From Nothopassalora personata (Eukaryota > Ascomycota > Dothideomycetes > Mycosphaerellales > Mycosphaerellaceae), in assembly GCA_033816765.1 (NCBI GenBank), contig CM066290.1, positions 434,001 to 498,000 of the forward strand: DNA of 64,000 nucleotides, written 5' to 3'. Below the pieces are notes generated by a model. The model searched no databases. It was not told where the DNA came from and saw only the letters and a list, made by a program, of their open reading frames with translations. The translations under genes and the position numbers were made by a program. The stretch's first letter is position 1; every line of letters begins with the position of its first letter. Below, in pieces: positions 44,701-53,286 of this stretch.

Positions 44701-47700
44701 CCATGCGTGGAAACGACACAATCGGCGTGCTGATGACAATGTCGAAATGCATCTTGCCAGTAGATTCCTGAACCTTGCTGGCTTGATTTGCAGCAGCTTG
44801 CCGAGCGGCGTTGAAGATGGCCTGCATTTTGCCAAATTTGACGCCAAACTCCATGATCTTCCTGAATGGCTCTGTGAGAAAGTTGATCTTGATTGAGCCA
44901 GATCGGAGATAGATTGAGCTGTCGTGGCCTGGATAGTCCTTGGCCTCGGCATCGAAGGTTTCGTACGCAAAGTCTGCAAGCTCTTCCCCTTGGATAGAAA
45001 CAAGTTGTCGAAGGGCGGATTGCTCAGAGACACCCTGATTGATGTCGTCGACTAAGTCAAGCGCACCAAGTCGAGCACCGACACGCATCGCTTTGCCGTT
45101 CAGGAACACATTGATATCAGCAGATGTCAGGCTCAGAGTCGCTAGGCGAATACCGTCATTGTTCAGAATAACGGCGATTCGATTCAGCTTAGCCTTTATG
45201 CGGATCTTGTCTTGACTTTGCTGAGGCTTCTCCTCTTCCTCATCCACGTCCGCGTCATGCTCTTGAGCTGACTGTATCTGCTGTTGGTTGTTGCTATCAC
45301 CTCCCGTGAATGTCGTCATGACAAAGTCGAGTAGCGTGAGTAGAGTCTTTCGCGTGACCATGAGGTTGATCGTCGACACGGCCGCATCGAGGTTGATTTT
45401 GACACCTTCGTACTTGCTTTGGAATTCTGGGTGGTTTGAATTAACCATCTGGAAGTGTATAGTCAAAAGATCTTCTTTCTTCTTCGTCTTCAGATCCTCG
45501 CTTGTGATGAGTTTCTTGAATTCTTCTGCAGGGCTGTCTTCGACATGATCTTCAACGGCAAGCTTGCTAAGCTTCACGTCGGCCACCATGTCAAAGGCAC
45601 GCTGGTAGAACTCAAGGTAGAACGACTCCGCGATCAGAGCGACCAGCAATCGATCCGGCTCCTTGCCTACCGCATCTGACTTATAAAGGTCACCTTGTAG
45701 TTTGTCCACAGTGAACTTAAACTCGAAGTTGCGCTGCTGCAGGTTGACTTCGGGTTTGTCTTTGCCTCGGGCGTCCTTGTTGCGTTGCAAGTCGTGCTGC
45801 TTTTCTTCGGCACCCTTCTCAACCTCGTGCGCCAGGTCATCGTTTCGGCCAGACATTTGGAATGATTTGCCTCGCGGTCTTTTTGCCTCACTCCTGCGTC
45901 TCGCCTTGAGCTTATCCGCGTCGGCTGATTTGGGACGCTCTTTGGCTTGTGCGGGCTCGTTCTGATCGAACTTCGGTATTGCAAAGTCCAGCAGCTTCAT
46001 CAACGCTTTATACTTCTGGTCAGAGAACTTCGCATGTAGTACAGGAAGGTGTCCTTGTACCCTGAACTTCGTTAGATCAGTCGCCTTGGGCACGATGCAG
46101 GTATCGATCTGAAAGTCCATATTGATCCGATCGATCAAGTGGTAGCTGCGGTTCTCCGACTCATCTTCGAGCTGCTTTCTTGTCTCGTCGATTGTGCTGC
46201 CAATGAGCACCTGAGTGGCCTTGAGATCTACTCGGAACTTGTCGTACATAAGCGATTCAAGCTTCTTGTAGTCCCAGTCAGTGTACTGCTGGTTCTGCTT
46301 CTGCTCGATATTCCTGATTGTTTCTCGATCTATGAGCTCACTTCGAACAGCGATATGACCCGCGTCGAGGATCAAGCAGATCGTGCTCTCCTTGGTCACC
46401 GTGTCAGGCACGATGATCAGAGGCGCCTGGAGGTCCATCTGCACATCGATGGTCTTGTGTTCTTGCAGTGCATATTCAAGGCCAGCCCTGGTCTGCTGTC
46501 GAAGACCCTCCACGGTTGAGCCCGCTGTTTCCATCAGGGCTCCAATAGAATCCATGTGTTTGTCAGGTGGCTTGAAGAACTTGGTGACTTGAACCACGAA
46601 GTTGGGGTTGTATACCACTTCCATAGCCTTAAGCTTTACCGTGAGAGCTGTGTCTGCTCGATTGTCCAAAGGATTCTTCTCGAAGGATACTGCGAAGAAT
46701 GGGTCGTCGTCCTCGGAATCGTCGGCCTGCTCGTCCTGCTCGTCGTGTTCGTCGCCGTCAGCCAATTCTTTCACCCGGTCCTCATCGGGTACCGGTGGAG
46801 CGTCCTTGACGGACAACATTTGCTCGTAAAGGTTGCCTGCTGTTGATCCGTCATACAGGCGCATGCCACCGAGACTCAGATCCACTAGCATGGAGTCTGT
46901 TCGTTGTATCAACTCTGTACTAAAGTCATCGAACATGAGCTTAAGCATGTCCTGCTTCTTGCCATGAGGATCTCGCCTGAGCGTGAAGCTGCCAGTCTTG
47001 AGGTTCATGTCGACCTGCATCTTTATCGCATCTTTCGGCGCGTCGACGGCCTCGGTGATCTGCTGTTTTTCGTTGAACTCGATAGCCTCGTAAAGTTCCT
47101 TGCGTTGATCCTCTGTCATCTGGCTGTCGTCTGAAGCCTCATGCTGCTTGTTAGAAGAACCCCAGATCCAAGAAGTCCAGCCACCCTGTTGAGGCTTCGG
47201 CTTGTTTAAGGCGCCTTCTTTACGCAGTTCGTTTCGTGCAAGCGATCGCCAGAATCGCAGATCTTCATACGTGAGTTTGTGTTCGAGCTGGTCGAGCTCT
47301 CTGTTCTCATCAGGCGTGAGCTTCTCTTCCCGCTTTTTCTTTTTGAAGAGTGATATGTAATGCTTGCGGTCATCCCGTCGCTCTTTGAAGTACGCCCACG
47401 ACCAGCGCTTGTTCTTGTCGTGGACTCGATCAAGGACGGCTTTGCCTGCGAACTGCAGCCATGCACGCGGGTCTTCCTCGGGCGACTTTTCTGGCTGGTA
47501 CTTGCGGAATTCCTGGTGCCGGATGAAGTAGTGGAAGAGATCGACCAGCATAAGGGCATCTCGGTATTGGGTGTCGTCCAGAACAAACCCGAGCTCGTTG
47601 AACAGCAGGCGTGCCTTTATCTTGGGTCTGTCGTGCTTGCCTGTCTTGTCCATCTCCAGCCCAGCACGACCAGAGACAGGCTTGAGAATGAATTGGTGCT

Positions 47701-48481
47701 CCTTGACGGCCTCGCTGTCACTCTTGACGATGAGCTCACTGAGCTTCTTCATGATCTCGTCGTGGCTTGGAGCATCTTCTCTGGTGTCCTTGGAGCCAGT
47801 ACCCGTGCCCAGTAGCTCTGTATCCGTATCCCAGTACACAGCGAGCGAACCAAGAGTTGCAAGCTTGTGTGTGGTTGCACTCGCATTCTGAATCCATGTT
47901 GGCTTCCAGTTCTCATCCGTTGAGACAGCACTCAGCTCTTGCAATGTGATACCAGCGGCGAACGGGTGGCCAGGGTCAGACAAGGCGTCCTCGTATCGAA
48001 CGTGGACATTCTTGATCTGAATCTGCACGTTGTCGATGATGGTCGTGGTGAGGGCTGCAGTGAAAGACTGCTGCTTCTGTTGTTCTGCCTGCGTCATGCC
48101 TTCGGTGTTCCTCTCTTTCAGCAGCTCGGCGCTGTCCAGCTTCTCCATCTTGACCGCGTGCGCTCTCCTCTCTTCTTCCTCTGCATTGTACGCCTGGTCC
48201 TCCTTCGGCGAGGCCAGAAGAAAGACATCCTCAATGTTGATCCGCACCGGCTGGCCTCGTAGGTTCGACCAAGGTATCTTCAGTATGAGAGAACTGATGT
48301 GGCCTTCCACGACATTGAGTGGCAAGTGGAATTGGTCAAGCGCTTCCCGTTTCAGCTCGAGGTTCCGCAGCTTGACGTCGCCGCCCAGGATGCCAACGTT
48401 CAACTGGTTCGGGTTGAAGTTCTGGACGTACATGCCCAGAAACCTGTTCAACAGGTTGGCCACCAAGCTCTCCAAAACCAT
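38768..48481 (-). CDS. VPS13: VPS13 bridge-like lipid transfer protein
   Basis: A 3,237-residue protein in one uninterrupted frame. VPS13 forms a long hydrophobic groove that moves phospholipids between membranes at contact sites (ER, endosomes/vacuole, mitochondria, prospore membrane). Seen in order: the chorein N-terminus MVLESLVANLLNRFLGMYVQ, then the extended-chorein repeats with charged linkers (roughly residues 100-1900). The VAB adaptor-binding repeats follow (about 2000-2650), each starting with an aromatic-Asn theme such as YRIRNWTGFDVDVW, EVQNLLPFDFKYRIYD, VILNRTGLELDIK, FIVKNKLSEEIQIREPG and FSMRNESDQEFLFW. A C-terminal region carries amphipathic glycine-rich helices (GNPVGLFNNISSGVADIFYE, LARQPLQGAEREGAAGFVKG), and a PH-like end begins with LLVRAKRLTSEWEVPL and ends NDKWNAKG. 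Length and order match fungal VPS13. The absence of introns over 9.7 kb is notable but plausible. Confidence 0.97.
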   Translation of the reverse strand: MVLESLVANLLNRFLGMYVQNFNPNQLNVGILGGDVKLRNLELKREALDQFHLPLNVVEGHISSLILKIPWSNLRGQPVRINIEDVFLLASPKEDQAYNAEEEERRAHAVKMEKLDSAELLKERNTEGMTQAEQQKQQSFTAALTTTIIDNVQIQIKNVHVRYEDALSDPGHPFAAGITLQELSAVSTDENWKPTWIQNASATTHKLATLGSLAVYWDTDTELLGTGTGSKDTREDAPSHDEIMKKLSELIVKSDSEAVKEHQFILKPVSGRAGLEMDKTGKHDRPKIKARLLFNELGFVLDDTQYRDALMLVDLFHYFIRHQEFRKYQPEKSPEEDPRAWLQFAGKAVLDRVHDKNKRWSWAYFKERRDDRKHYISLFKKKKREEKLTPDENRELDQLEHKLTYEDLRFWRSLARNELRKEGALNKPKPQQGGWTSWIWGSSNKQHEASDDSQMTEDQRKELYEAIEFNEKQQITEAVDAPKDAIKMQVDMNLKTGSFTLRRDPHGKKQDMLKLMFDDFSTELIQRTDSMLVDLSLGGMRLYDGSTAGNLYEQMLSVKDAPPVPDEDRVKELADGDEHDEQDEQADDSEDDDPFFAVSFEKNPLDNRADTALTVKLKAMEVVYNPNFVVQVTKFFKPPDKHMDSIGALMETAGSTVEGLRQQTRAGLEYALQEHKTIDVQMDLQAPLIIVPDTVTKESTICLILDAGHIAVRSELIDRETIRNIEQKQNQQYTDWDYKKLESLMYDKFRVDLKATQVLIGSTIDETRKQLEDESENRSYHLIDRINMDFQIDTCIVPKATDLTKFRVQGHLPVLHAKFSDQKYKALMKLLDFAIPKFDQNEPAQAKERPKSADADKLKARRRSEAKRPRGKSFQMSGRNDDLAHEVEKGAEEKQHDLQRNKDARGKDKPEVNLQQRNFEFKFTVDKLQGDLYKSDAVGKEPDRLLVALIAESFYLEFYQRAFDMVADVKLSKLAVEDHVEDSPAEEFKKLITSEDLKTKKKEDLLTIHFQMVNSNHPEFQSKYEGVKINLDAAVSTINLMVTRKTLLTLLDFVMTTFTGGDSNNQQQIQSAQEHDADVDEEEEKPQQSQDKIRIKAKLNRIAVILNNDGIRLATLSLTSADINVFLNGKAMRVGARLGALDLVDDINQGVSEQSALRQLVSIQGEELADFAYETFDAEAKDYPGHDSSIYLRSGSIKINFLTEPFRKIMEFGVKFGKMQAIFNAARQAAANQASKVQESTGKMHFDIVISTPIVSFPRMVVTETAERDMVTAYLGELYANNKFITLEGSTDTANKLSAGIHNIRLTSKFHYPEGKSEELEMIDQVNLDFNITQVEHRPGRKQPDMEIEGSMSNMNLRMTEDQLKFVLELSRNIPRAFALEDSEELEEEAHEELPEHLIEPGKSVPSAGDKKSTAVVPSKPSHQGPELGSNKDTWTKLDLVFKVGAVGLELVLGPPDEPVGDLEAGSLSKFSLNETSVKLRMISDGALESELLIQSFTITDTRKQEKNKFRKIMSLINTDVKQQFMASVSISGGEDKHLIALLTIDSPRVVLALDYLFAISKFVQDGLKQQNPLVVEDESDGNVDGEEADDASLSTQEMVKRRETQHEQNPEGGQSGGGMQISYRVNVVDAQVLLIANPTISNSEAIVLGTKQVLVSQQHAMTLQVEKIGMFLCRMDQFETTRLRVLDDFSIQTSLDMRSNGGDSSLTSIQVDIEPMVLRLSLRDIMLAMQIFQRASAMSASQDKGMADQGPKKIDQVKAASAKSTKKGLKSGAKSTQKVTTKTISTNKTTPSKQGETQSRVGSAVLKREEMKISMEGIRVVLIGDLHELPMLDWSVKKFDIDVRDWTGNMTADTSIDTFFNVYNFSKSAWEPLIEPWQLGFHMVKETNPDKLAIELYSRKSLELTITSATIALASKSATFLSSEEDVLSKPRGSDAPYRIRNWTGFDVDVWASSDHSEEGEAARLEDGEEKPWRFEDPSTTRETLSPEGQTGVIGIRLDGSGFDSIDRIQVSREGEQLYNLKPRKDKVQHRMLVDVTLATDNVKYITLRSPLLAENHTQIPLEVGVYSPDEGHLLKIEKIAPGESRPAPVGAAFLHSLVVRPDQGFGYTWSNERLFWKELLKRPVRTLTCQGENNDQNAPFYFQMQASFDKNNPLTSVYPYMRLRLSAPIEVQNLLPFDFKYRIYDKNTKKDWTNFLRKGGVSPVHVVELSHLLLLSIDMQDTPFKSSEFAIINTNNENDFRREKNLTVKDNNNLELRLKIHYYNVPDSGGAFKITIYSPYVILNRTGLELDIKSKAAYFGGTKSAAGTGTFADTEEDARRATPFMFSFPTDDRKNRALIKVGDSAWSQPISFDAIGANTDVKLPSVSGREEMHCGVSVTEGEGKYKLTKVVAVTPRFIVKNKLSEEIQIREPGSSDATTLRPGELHPLRFLKQTTGQQLSLCFPGVNNSWSSPFDIANMGSVHVKLAKTGERQKLIRVEILMENAMIYLHLSLETKHWPFSMRNESDQEFLFWQANPNVDEDEEDRSSGWKPIRYRLPPRSIMPYAWDYPSTKNKSLVISANGKERHVKLAEIGNLIPMRVPAKQGEPNRQKIIDLNVVADGPTQTLVMSNYKPRMSLYKQKSATASQSATAGFEVKEQDTDVTMRAAIRFAGIGLSLVNAQLRELVYATWRDIELKYTDSPLYQTVALTIKWIQIDNQLYGGIFPLIFYPSVVPKTGKEMEAHPIFRTTVTRVKDDSYGVLYIKYATFLMQQMTIEIDEDFIFALLDFTKVPGASWTEEKEGQLAPDSLEVPEPTQQQGGQDIYFELLHLQPMQFDLSFVRTERINAEDTGSSSSNPFMFAVNVLTMSIGNVNDAPIRYNALMLENARLSTGALIANIQSHYVQESLRQVHIVIGSADFLGNPVGLFNNISSGVADIFYEPYQGLVTDRPQDLGVGIAKGASSFVKKSVFGLSDSVSKFTGSISKGLAAASMDKEFQDARRMSRSRNRPKHALYGITSGGNAFASSLASGIGGLARQPLQGAEREGAAGFVKGVGKGLLGLATKPAIGAFDLASSMAEGVRNTTTVFDQEGLDRVRLTRFIGIDGIVRPYSQREALGQFWLKTLDNGKYFNEQYIAHLELNSGSQGNLNSPTSPSSPSRSGSARAAQQAEASMLVMITYNAILLVRAKRLTSEWEVPLKDIQTISKERTGMSIILKGGTNGPFIPIADEQSRNWLYRQVAVAVNAYNDKWNAKG

Positions 48482-49247
48482 GGCGGCGGGATATGGCCGT
48501 GACCCGGGCCTGGAGTAGACTCTGTGGTCGTGACTGGGGTTGAGGGTAGTCTGTCGTGTCGGTCGTAAAGGCTCGCGAGGTTAGCTCATTGTAGCGTGCA
48601 GAGTGCCGTCATGTGCCCGTCGCATGCACGTCCAGGCAGCGGCTCGAGTTCCAAGAAGTCGCGTTTATGGAGGGAGAGAATGCGACGCGGAGGTAAAAGA
48701 CGATGCTTTCAGCACGGCGAAGGGTAGGGACGGTATGGTATGGTATGGTATGGTATGGTATGGTATGTAGCTTCTTCCTCAAAGGAGTGGACTCGCGCTG
48801 TTTCCTAATCTCTTCCTACACCACTTGCGACTTCCTCTCCAAGAGGATAAGGATGGACACGTTTGGCGGTCTGGTCTACGAATCAGGAAGGAGCACATCA
48901 AAAGACGTGTGGTAGCCCCTCCGTAATGATGCCCAAAAACAGGTGTGGCTCAAGCGCCATGCTACGTCATCATGCAGGAGAATCTTTGGGGTGAAGAACA
49001 TTGAACGTCCGAGCAAGACATGGAATGGTGATTAGGATTGACACACGCAGACGCAGGCGCAGACGGAGAACACATCCGTAGCTCAAGACTGGCCGTAGAG
49101 TGCTTCGGCCTGTCTACATTGAGCTAATAGTCGTTAATTCTTGTAACCCCCGGGTTATGGCTCAGTACATTTTGAAATAATGATGACTTATGCTGTCCGG
49201 TCGACCCGTGATACACGTGCAGACGTCTACCGCTGCTGCCTCCTGAT
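48482..49247. other. Divergent promoter region of VPS13 and the Nudix gene
   Basis: No gene is recognised. The region separates the VPS13 start (minus) from the Nudix gene start (plus) and holds a pentanucleotide repeat. Confidence 0.55.
48732..48766. repeat. (GGTAT)7 pentanucleotide microsatellite
   Basis: Seven perfect GGTAT units lie about 250 bp upstream of the VPS13 start. Confidence 0.95.
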
Positions 49248-50207
49248 ATGGCCGACAGCACACCTAAAAAGACGTTCCTGGACATCGTCAAGCTATGCGA
49301 TGACTTTCCCTACGGCCCGGCAGCGGACGAGTACTACCAGCTCTACCTGCCGCACGATGACCAGCCTCATGGCTATATGCTGCCAGCTACCGTAAAGACA
49401 ATGCCATGGACGTCTGCTTTTGAAGTCTCCCACGACAAACCCCGAACCTTGAAGCTCACCAACATCCCTGATGACCACAAGCTGGCCAACGCCGTCACTG
49501 GAGCCGTGCAAGAGCTGGTTGACATCTGCATCGAGCGCGACCTGTTCCACGTCCTCTGCAGACGGCACAGCGAGCTGATCTCCGTCGTGTCGGCCAGATA
49601 CAACTCCGGCCCGGTCCGAATCGAGCGGTTTGCCGCCTCACTGTTCGGTCTGACCTGCAGAGGAGCTCATCTTGTTGCCTACTCAACCACTCAACATGGC
49701 AGCATCACGGACCTTTGGATTGCGCGACGCTCAGCTCACCTGTACACCTACCCATCAATTCTAGACACGACCGTTGCTGGCGGTGTAAAAGCAGGAGTGG
49801 CACCTTTCCAAACCATCGTGGACGAAGCGGACGAAGAGGCCTCTCTGCCCGAAAATCTGGTACGTGACCGTGCAGTCTCCCGCGGCGTCATCTCACACAT
49901 GGCCACTACCGGCGAAGGATTCCCTGGTGAGCAAGGCTTGGTCGTGCCGGACTACATCTACGTGTACGATATGTGCTTGCCTGCAGACATCGAGCCGAGA
50001 CCACACGACGATGAAGTGAATGCTTTCCACCGCATGAGTGTATGTGAGGTCAAGGTGGCGTTGCTCAACGAGGAGTTCAAGCCGGATTCGGGCGCGGTCT
50101 TGGTTGACTTTTTCATTCGCCATGGCATTATTACCGCTGAGAATGAGAGCGATTTCGTCGAGATCAATATGCGCCTTCACAGGAGGTTGCCATTTCGCAT
50201 AGGCTGA
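49248..50207 (+). CDS. DUF4743/Nudix protein related to thiamine pyrophosphokinase Tnr3
   Basis: 319 aa in one exon. The N-terminal half is the domain that precedes the Nudix fold in this family (FLDIVKLCDDFPYG, LPATVKTMPW, LFHVLCRRHSELISVV with RIERFAASLFGLTCRGAHLV). The Nudix fold follows, with DLWIARRSAHLYTYPSILDT and AGGVKAGVAPFQTIVDEADE. The helix that normally reads REXXEE is DEADEEASL, so the first Arg is Asp while the metal-binding EE pair is kept; the family's usual first glutamate is also absent. Fungal relatives hydrolyse oxidised thiamine diphosphate or similar compounds, so a housekeeping 'sanitising' role is plausible. The start ATG follows an intergenic stretch, and the frame covers the complete family, ending LHRRLPFRIG. 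Confidence 0.85.
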   Translation: MADSTPKKTFLDIVKLCDDFPYGPAADEYYQLYLPHDDQPHGYMLPATVKTMPWTSAFEVSHDKPRTLKLTNIPDDHKLANAVTGAVQELVDICIERDLFHVLCRRHSELISVVSARYNSGPVRIERFAASLFGLTCRGAHLVAYSTTQHGSITDLWIARRSAHLYTYPSILDTTVAGGVKAGVAPFQTIVDEADEEASLPENLVRDRAVSRGVISHMATTGEGFPGEQGLVVPDYIYVYDMCLPADIEPRPHDDEVNAFHRMSVCEVKVALLNEEFKPDSGAVLVDFFIRHGIITAENESDFVEINMRLHRRLPFRIG

Positions 50208-50498
50208 GTCATCGACCTATCGGGAGGACTTTGGGGGCTGCATGAGCCCCGATATTAATGCTTTGACTCTTCCCATGTGCCAGGGGATGCATGTTGACGT
50301 GGAAATTTCTACGACTGCCACAGACTGTAGCAAGCACAGCTGTTGGAAGCATCGACTGGGGACGAATGAAGACGCCACGCAACAGTACAAGCTGGCGACA
50401 ACTACAGGCAAGTGAAGGCGGGTCACGGGTTTTGAGAACTGCACACGGGAAACGTCATCCGATGTTGCAGGCATGGTGTATTCATCGACTCCTCACTA
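50208..50498. other. Short intergenic region
   Basis: The 3' flanks of the Nudix gene and of the transcription-factor pseudogene. Nothing recognised. Confidence 0.4.
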
Positions 50499-51162
50499 TC
50501 AATCACCACCCAGCGCCTGATAGTCCTGAGTAAGCTGATCCCACAATATCCAGTCCGCAGTATCAAGAGTCGAATTATCCAAGCTGAAAATCTCCTCCTG
50601 AAGCGCTGACAAACCACCAAAAGTATCCACCGGAGGCAAACCTGCGTGATCGATCATGCTCTCAGCACCCCTTCCATTCACGGCACGATCACGTGCCTTC
50701 TGCCGCCCACTCCACTTCCTCAAAATCTCCTCCCTACCCGCCCTCAACTTCGCAATGAACACCTGCTCTCCCGAAGTATCACTAGGAGAATTAGCATATC
50801 AAGCCTGAACAGCGAGTCGTCCCGCCGCAACATGCAGTGCTTGGCCCGAATTCAACAAGTCCTCGTAATCACTGCACACTTGTTCCGTCTTCGCCCACGC
50901 GCTATCCTGCTCAGCCTGCGTGAGGGGTCCAGGTCGTTGCAGGCATGTGAGGAAGTATATGAACGCGATCCGACTACCCCATGCGAAGAATGCTCCGGTG
51001 TGCCACTCGAACTGGCTCAGGCCGGAGTGCGCATGGGCTACAGTATCGGTGTCTAGAATTGTTCCCATGTTGTGCTATTCTAGAAGGCTGCACTCGTTCA
51101 GCTGCTCGAAGGATTGCTGGGTCCAAGGTCGGCTTGTCTCGAAGATCCATGACATCTTGGCG
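50499..51162 (-). pseudogene. Fungal transcription factor C-terminal pseudogene with two stop codons
   Basis: After an acceptor-like GCTAATGCAG (51163 and upstream in the transcript) one frame reads KMSWIFETSRPWTQQSFEQL followed by NECSLLE, then TAG (51075-51077). The same frame continues HNMGTILDTDTVAHAHSGLS, QFEWHTGAFFAWGSRIAFIY and GRLAVQA, then TGA (50799-50801). It resumes with YANSPSDTSGEQVFIAKLRA and GREEILRKWSGRQKARDRAV to a final TGA at 50499. The composition and motifs match the C-terminal half of fungal-specific regulators, where Tyr and Trp would be expected at the two stops. No zinc cluster or N-terminal half is visible upstream. Both stops being in one unbroken frame makes an intron explanation unlikely. 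Confidence 0.7.
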
Positions 51163-51389
51163 CTGCATTAGCGTACCACAGCGCAGTGCTACATGTAACA
51201 AGTAGCGGTAGCCTCCCAGGTGACTGACATAGAACATCGCCTGTCCATTTCAAGCCTACAAGGGCTGCTTTCGCTATAACATGATCTAGATGCAGCCTTC
51301 CAATCGCTTGTGGCTCGCATGCACATACATATCCCGTCTCTCTAAGAACGCCGATATTGCCTCCGGCCGTCACTAGGCGTAGTCGGGTA
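51163..51389. other. Short region upstream of TF pseudogene
   Basis: A minus-strand open frame here (51373-51098) may include further decayed exon sequence of the neighbouring pseudogene, but no family block is visible. Confidence 0.3.
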
Positions 51390-53286
51390 CTACTTCGATC
51401 CGCCAGGGTTCAACCAAGAGAAAGCCGACGCACCGCCGACAGGATTCGCCTTCGTCTTGGGAGGTGCTGCCGTTGGCGTCGTCTGATTCTCTTTCCCGCC
51501 TGCGGTTGCCTTGGCGTCGCTGCCGGCTAGACTGCGTCGTCTGCCCTCATCGAAGAACCGACTCTTGGATTCTCCAGGACTAGCCGTGCCGCTTGCTGGC
51601 GCCGCTGCCGTTGAGAAAGTGCGGGTCGCAGTCTTGGGCTTCAGCACTTTGATTCCCGTCTCCTTTCGCTGATATATTGTGTCTTGGCTCCTCCCAGCGC
51701 TTGCCCAGTCCAAGCCTGCGGATTGTGTCGAAGCGGAAGCGGGAGGATCACGACGCCAGCTGCCCCAAATGGCAGGGCTGCTATCATTGCGAACTGGCGC
51801 AGTCTTCGCTCCGACATCCTTGCCCTCCTCACCGTCACGCTTGTTGTTCACGAGTGTAAGTGACGGACGCGGAACATTTGATGCGCGACTTGTCGGGCGT
51901 GATTCTCTGTCGGCGCCAATAGCTGTCGGTTTCGAGACCTCTGCTTGTCCAGCTTCCGCAGCGATGGCACCTGGCGGTCTGTATTTGCCAGGAGGTGGAC
52001 TCGCGGTTACAGATGAGACAGACGCAGTGGAACTGCCTTGACCAAGACCATTCAAGTAAGTGTGCTCCTTGGTAGCTTCTGCCGTCTTCTGGGCTTGTGA
52101 AGAGGAAGGATGGGCGCCAGTGGTGACATACAAGCTGTTGAACACTGCTTCGTTCTCTGGTCGCGAGAATGGTATGCTCAGCCTATTTCGGTCATTGTCA
52201 AACAATGTCATGCTGTTCGATGAGAACATGATGTCGGCATTGTGTGCGCGCAGAACATCGGCGCCCAAGAAAATCTGGATAGCTTTGTCGCTCTCATCCC
52301 GCGTGGTACCTTCCACGACTCGGAACTCAACTTCTAATGAGGGTAGTTGCGGGGCAGGACTGGATGACCTCAAAGATGCGCTGGGATGTGTCACAGCTTC
52401 GGGAAAGAAGATGGGCAGTTCCACTATCCGGAGACCATCATCGTTGGTGTACACGTTTTGCTCGAAGCCAAGTTTTTCGATCAGTCGTAGATCCAAGAAC
52501 GACTTGTACGAGCCTGTGCATACAGCGGCATATAGTAGCGCATCATGCTTGAAGTTCGTGTTCATCCAGCATCTGATGATTGCCGGGACAGCTCCCAGCA
52601 GTAGCATTCCCGGTGCGATAGCCGGGGCCTCGGTAGGAGACCGATGAGCGCTCCCGAGACCAAACGCGGCCGTGTCGAGGTTGAGGCTGTTAGCGCGACC
52701 AGAGGTGGCAGATCGCATGGAATGCGCCGAACTTGCTCGCCCCTCTGACTTGTGCGACGGCGTGCGCTCGTTCATGCCAATGCCACCAAAGCCGCTGCTT
52801 GTGCGGGACAAGAGCTCGACTGAAGGCCTTGAAGAATGCGAGAAGTGATTCTGGTTTGCAGACTCATCAAAGCGGACGCTATTCGCCCTTGAGTTGGCGC
52901 CCATTGCCCTGCGTGGCTCGTCCTCGGCATCGAGATGAAGACTGCTAATCATGTTGGAGGTGTCGTCGTCGAAGCCACGGAACTGCTCGCCGGGTGGTTG
53001 TTGAAGCGGCGCTAGAGAATGGGTCAGCATAGCGCTCGTTCGAGATGCTACTGCGAGTACACGCACCTGTATGTGGAGTGCCCGTCAAGACACTCGGAAA
53101 GGGCGAACTGCTACCCCATACACTCTTCATGCGCGCATCGTTCTCATGTGTCCGTTCCAGCCGAGCGATACGGTCGGCGTGTTCTGCCTGTATCTGCTGT
53201 ATGCGCGCCACGTCGGTTGGCAGCCTCCAGCTGTCGCTACTGCTACTGTACTGCGGCGTGAAGGACTGGCTCTGCGGATCCATCAT
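51390..53286 (-). CDS. Conserved fungal protein with possible retropepsin-like domain
   Basis: Two exons, 53286-53067 and 53011-51390, with a 55-nt intron GTGCGT..TCTAG (phase 1); about 613 aa. N terminus: a helical segment LPTDVARIQQIQAEHADRIA followed by RLERTHENDARMKSVWGSSS, then SPFPSVLTGTPHT joined to APLQQPPGEQFRGFDDD. Middle: a serine-rich disordered stretch. Around residues 215-370 there is a folded region (AIIRCWMNTNFKHDALLYAA, CTGSYKSFLDLRLIEKLGFE, IFLGADVLRAHNADIMFSSN, NRLSIPF) whose order resembles a DDI1/retropepsin-type aspartic protease fold. There is no D-S/T-G catalytic triad, so it would be inactive. The C-terminal 230 residues are low-complexity S/A/P/T-rich. The protease-fold reading is inference; the gene itself is well supported by splice signals. 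Confidence 0.7.

Noticed and set aside
48732..48766. (GGTAT)7 as a telomere-like or CRISPR-like array
   Set aside because: It is a simple perfect microsatellite without spacers and does not match fungal telomere repeats.
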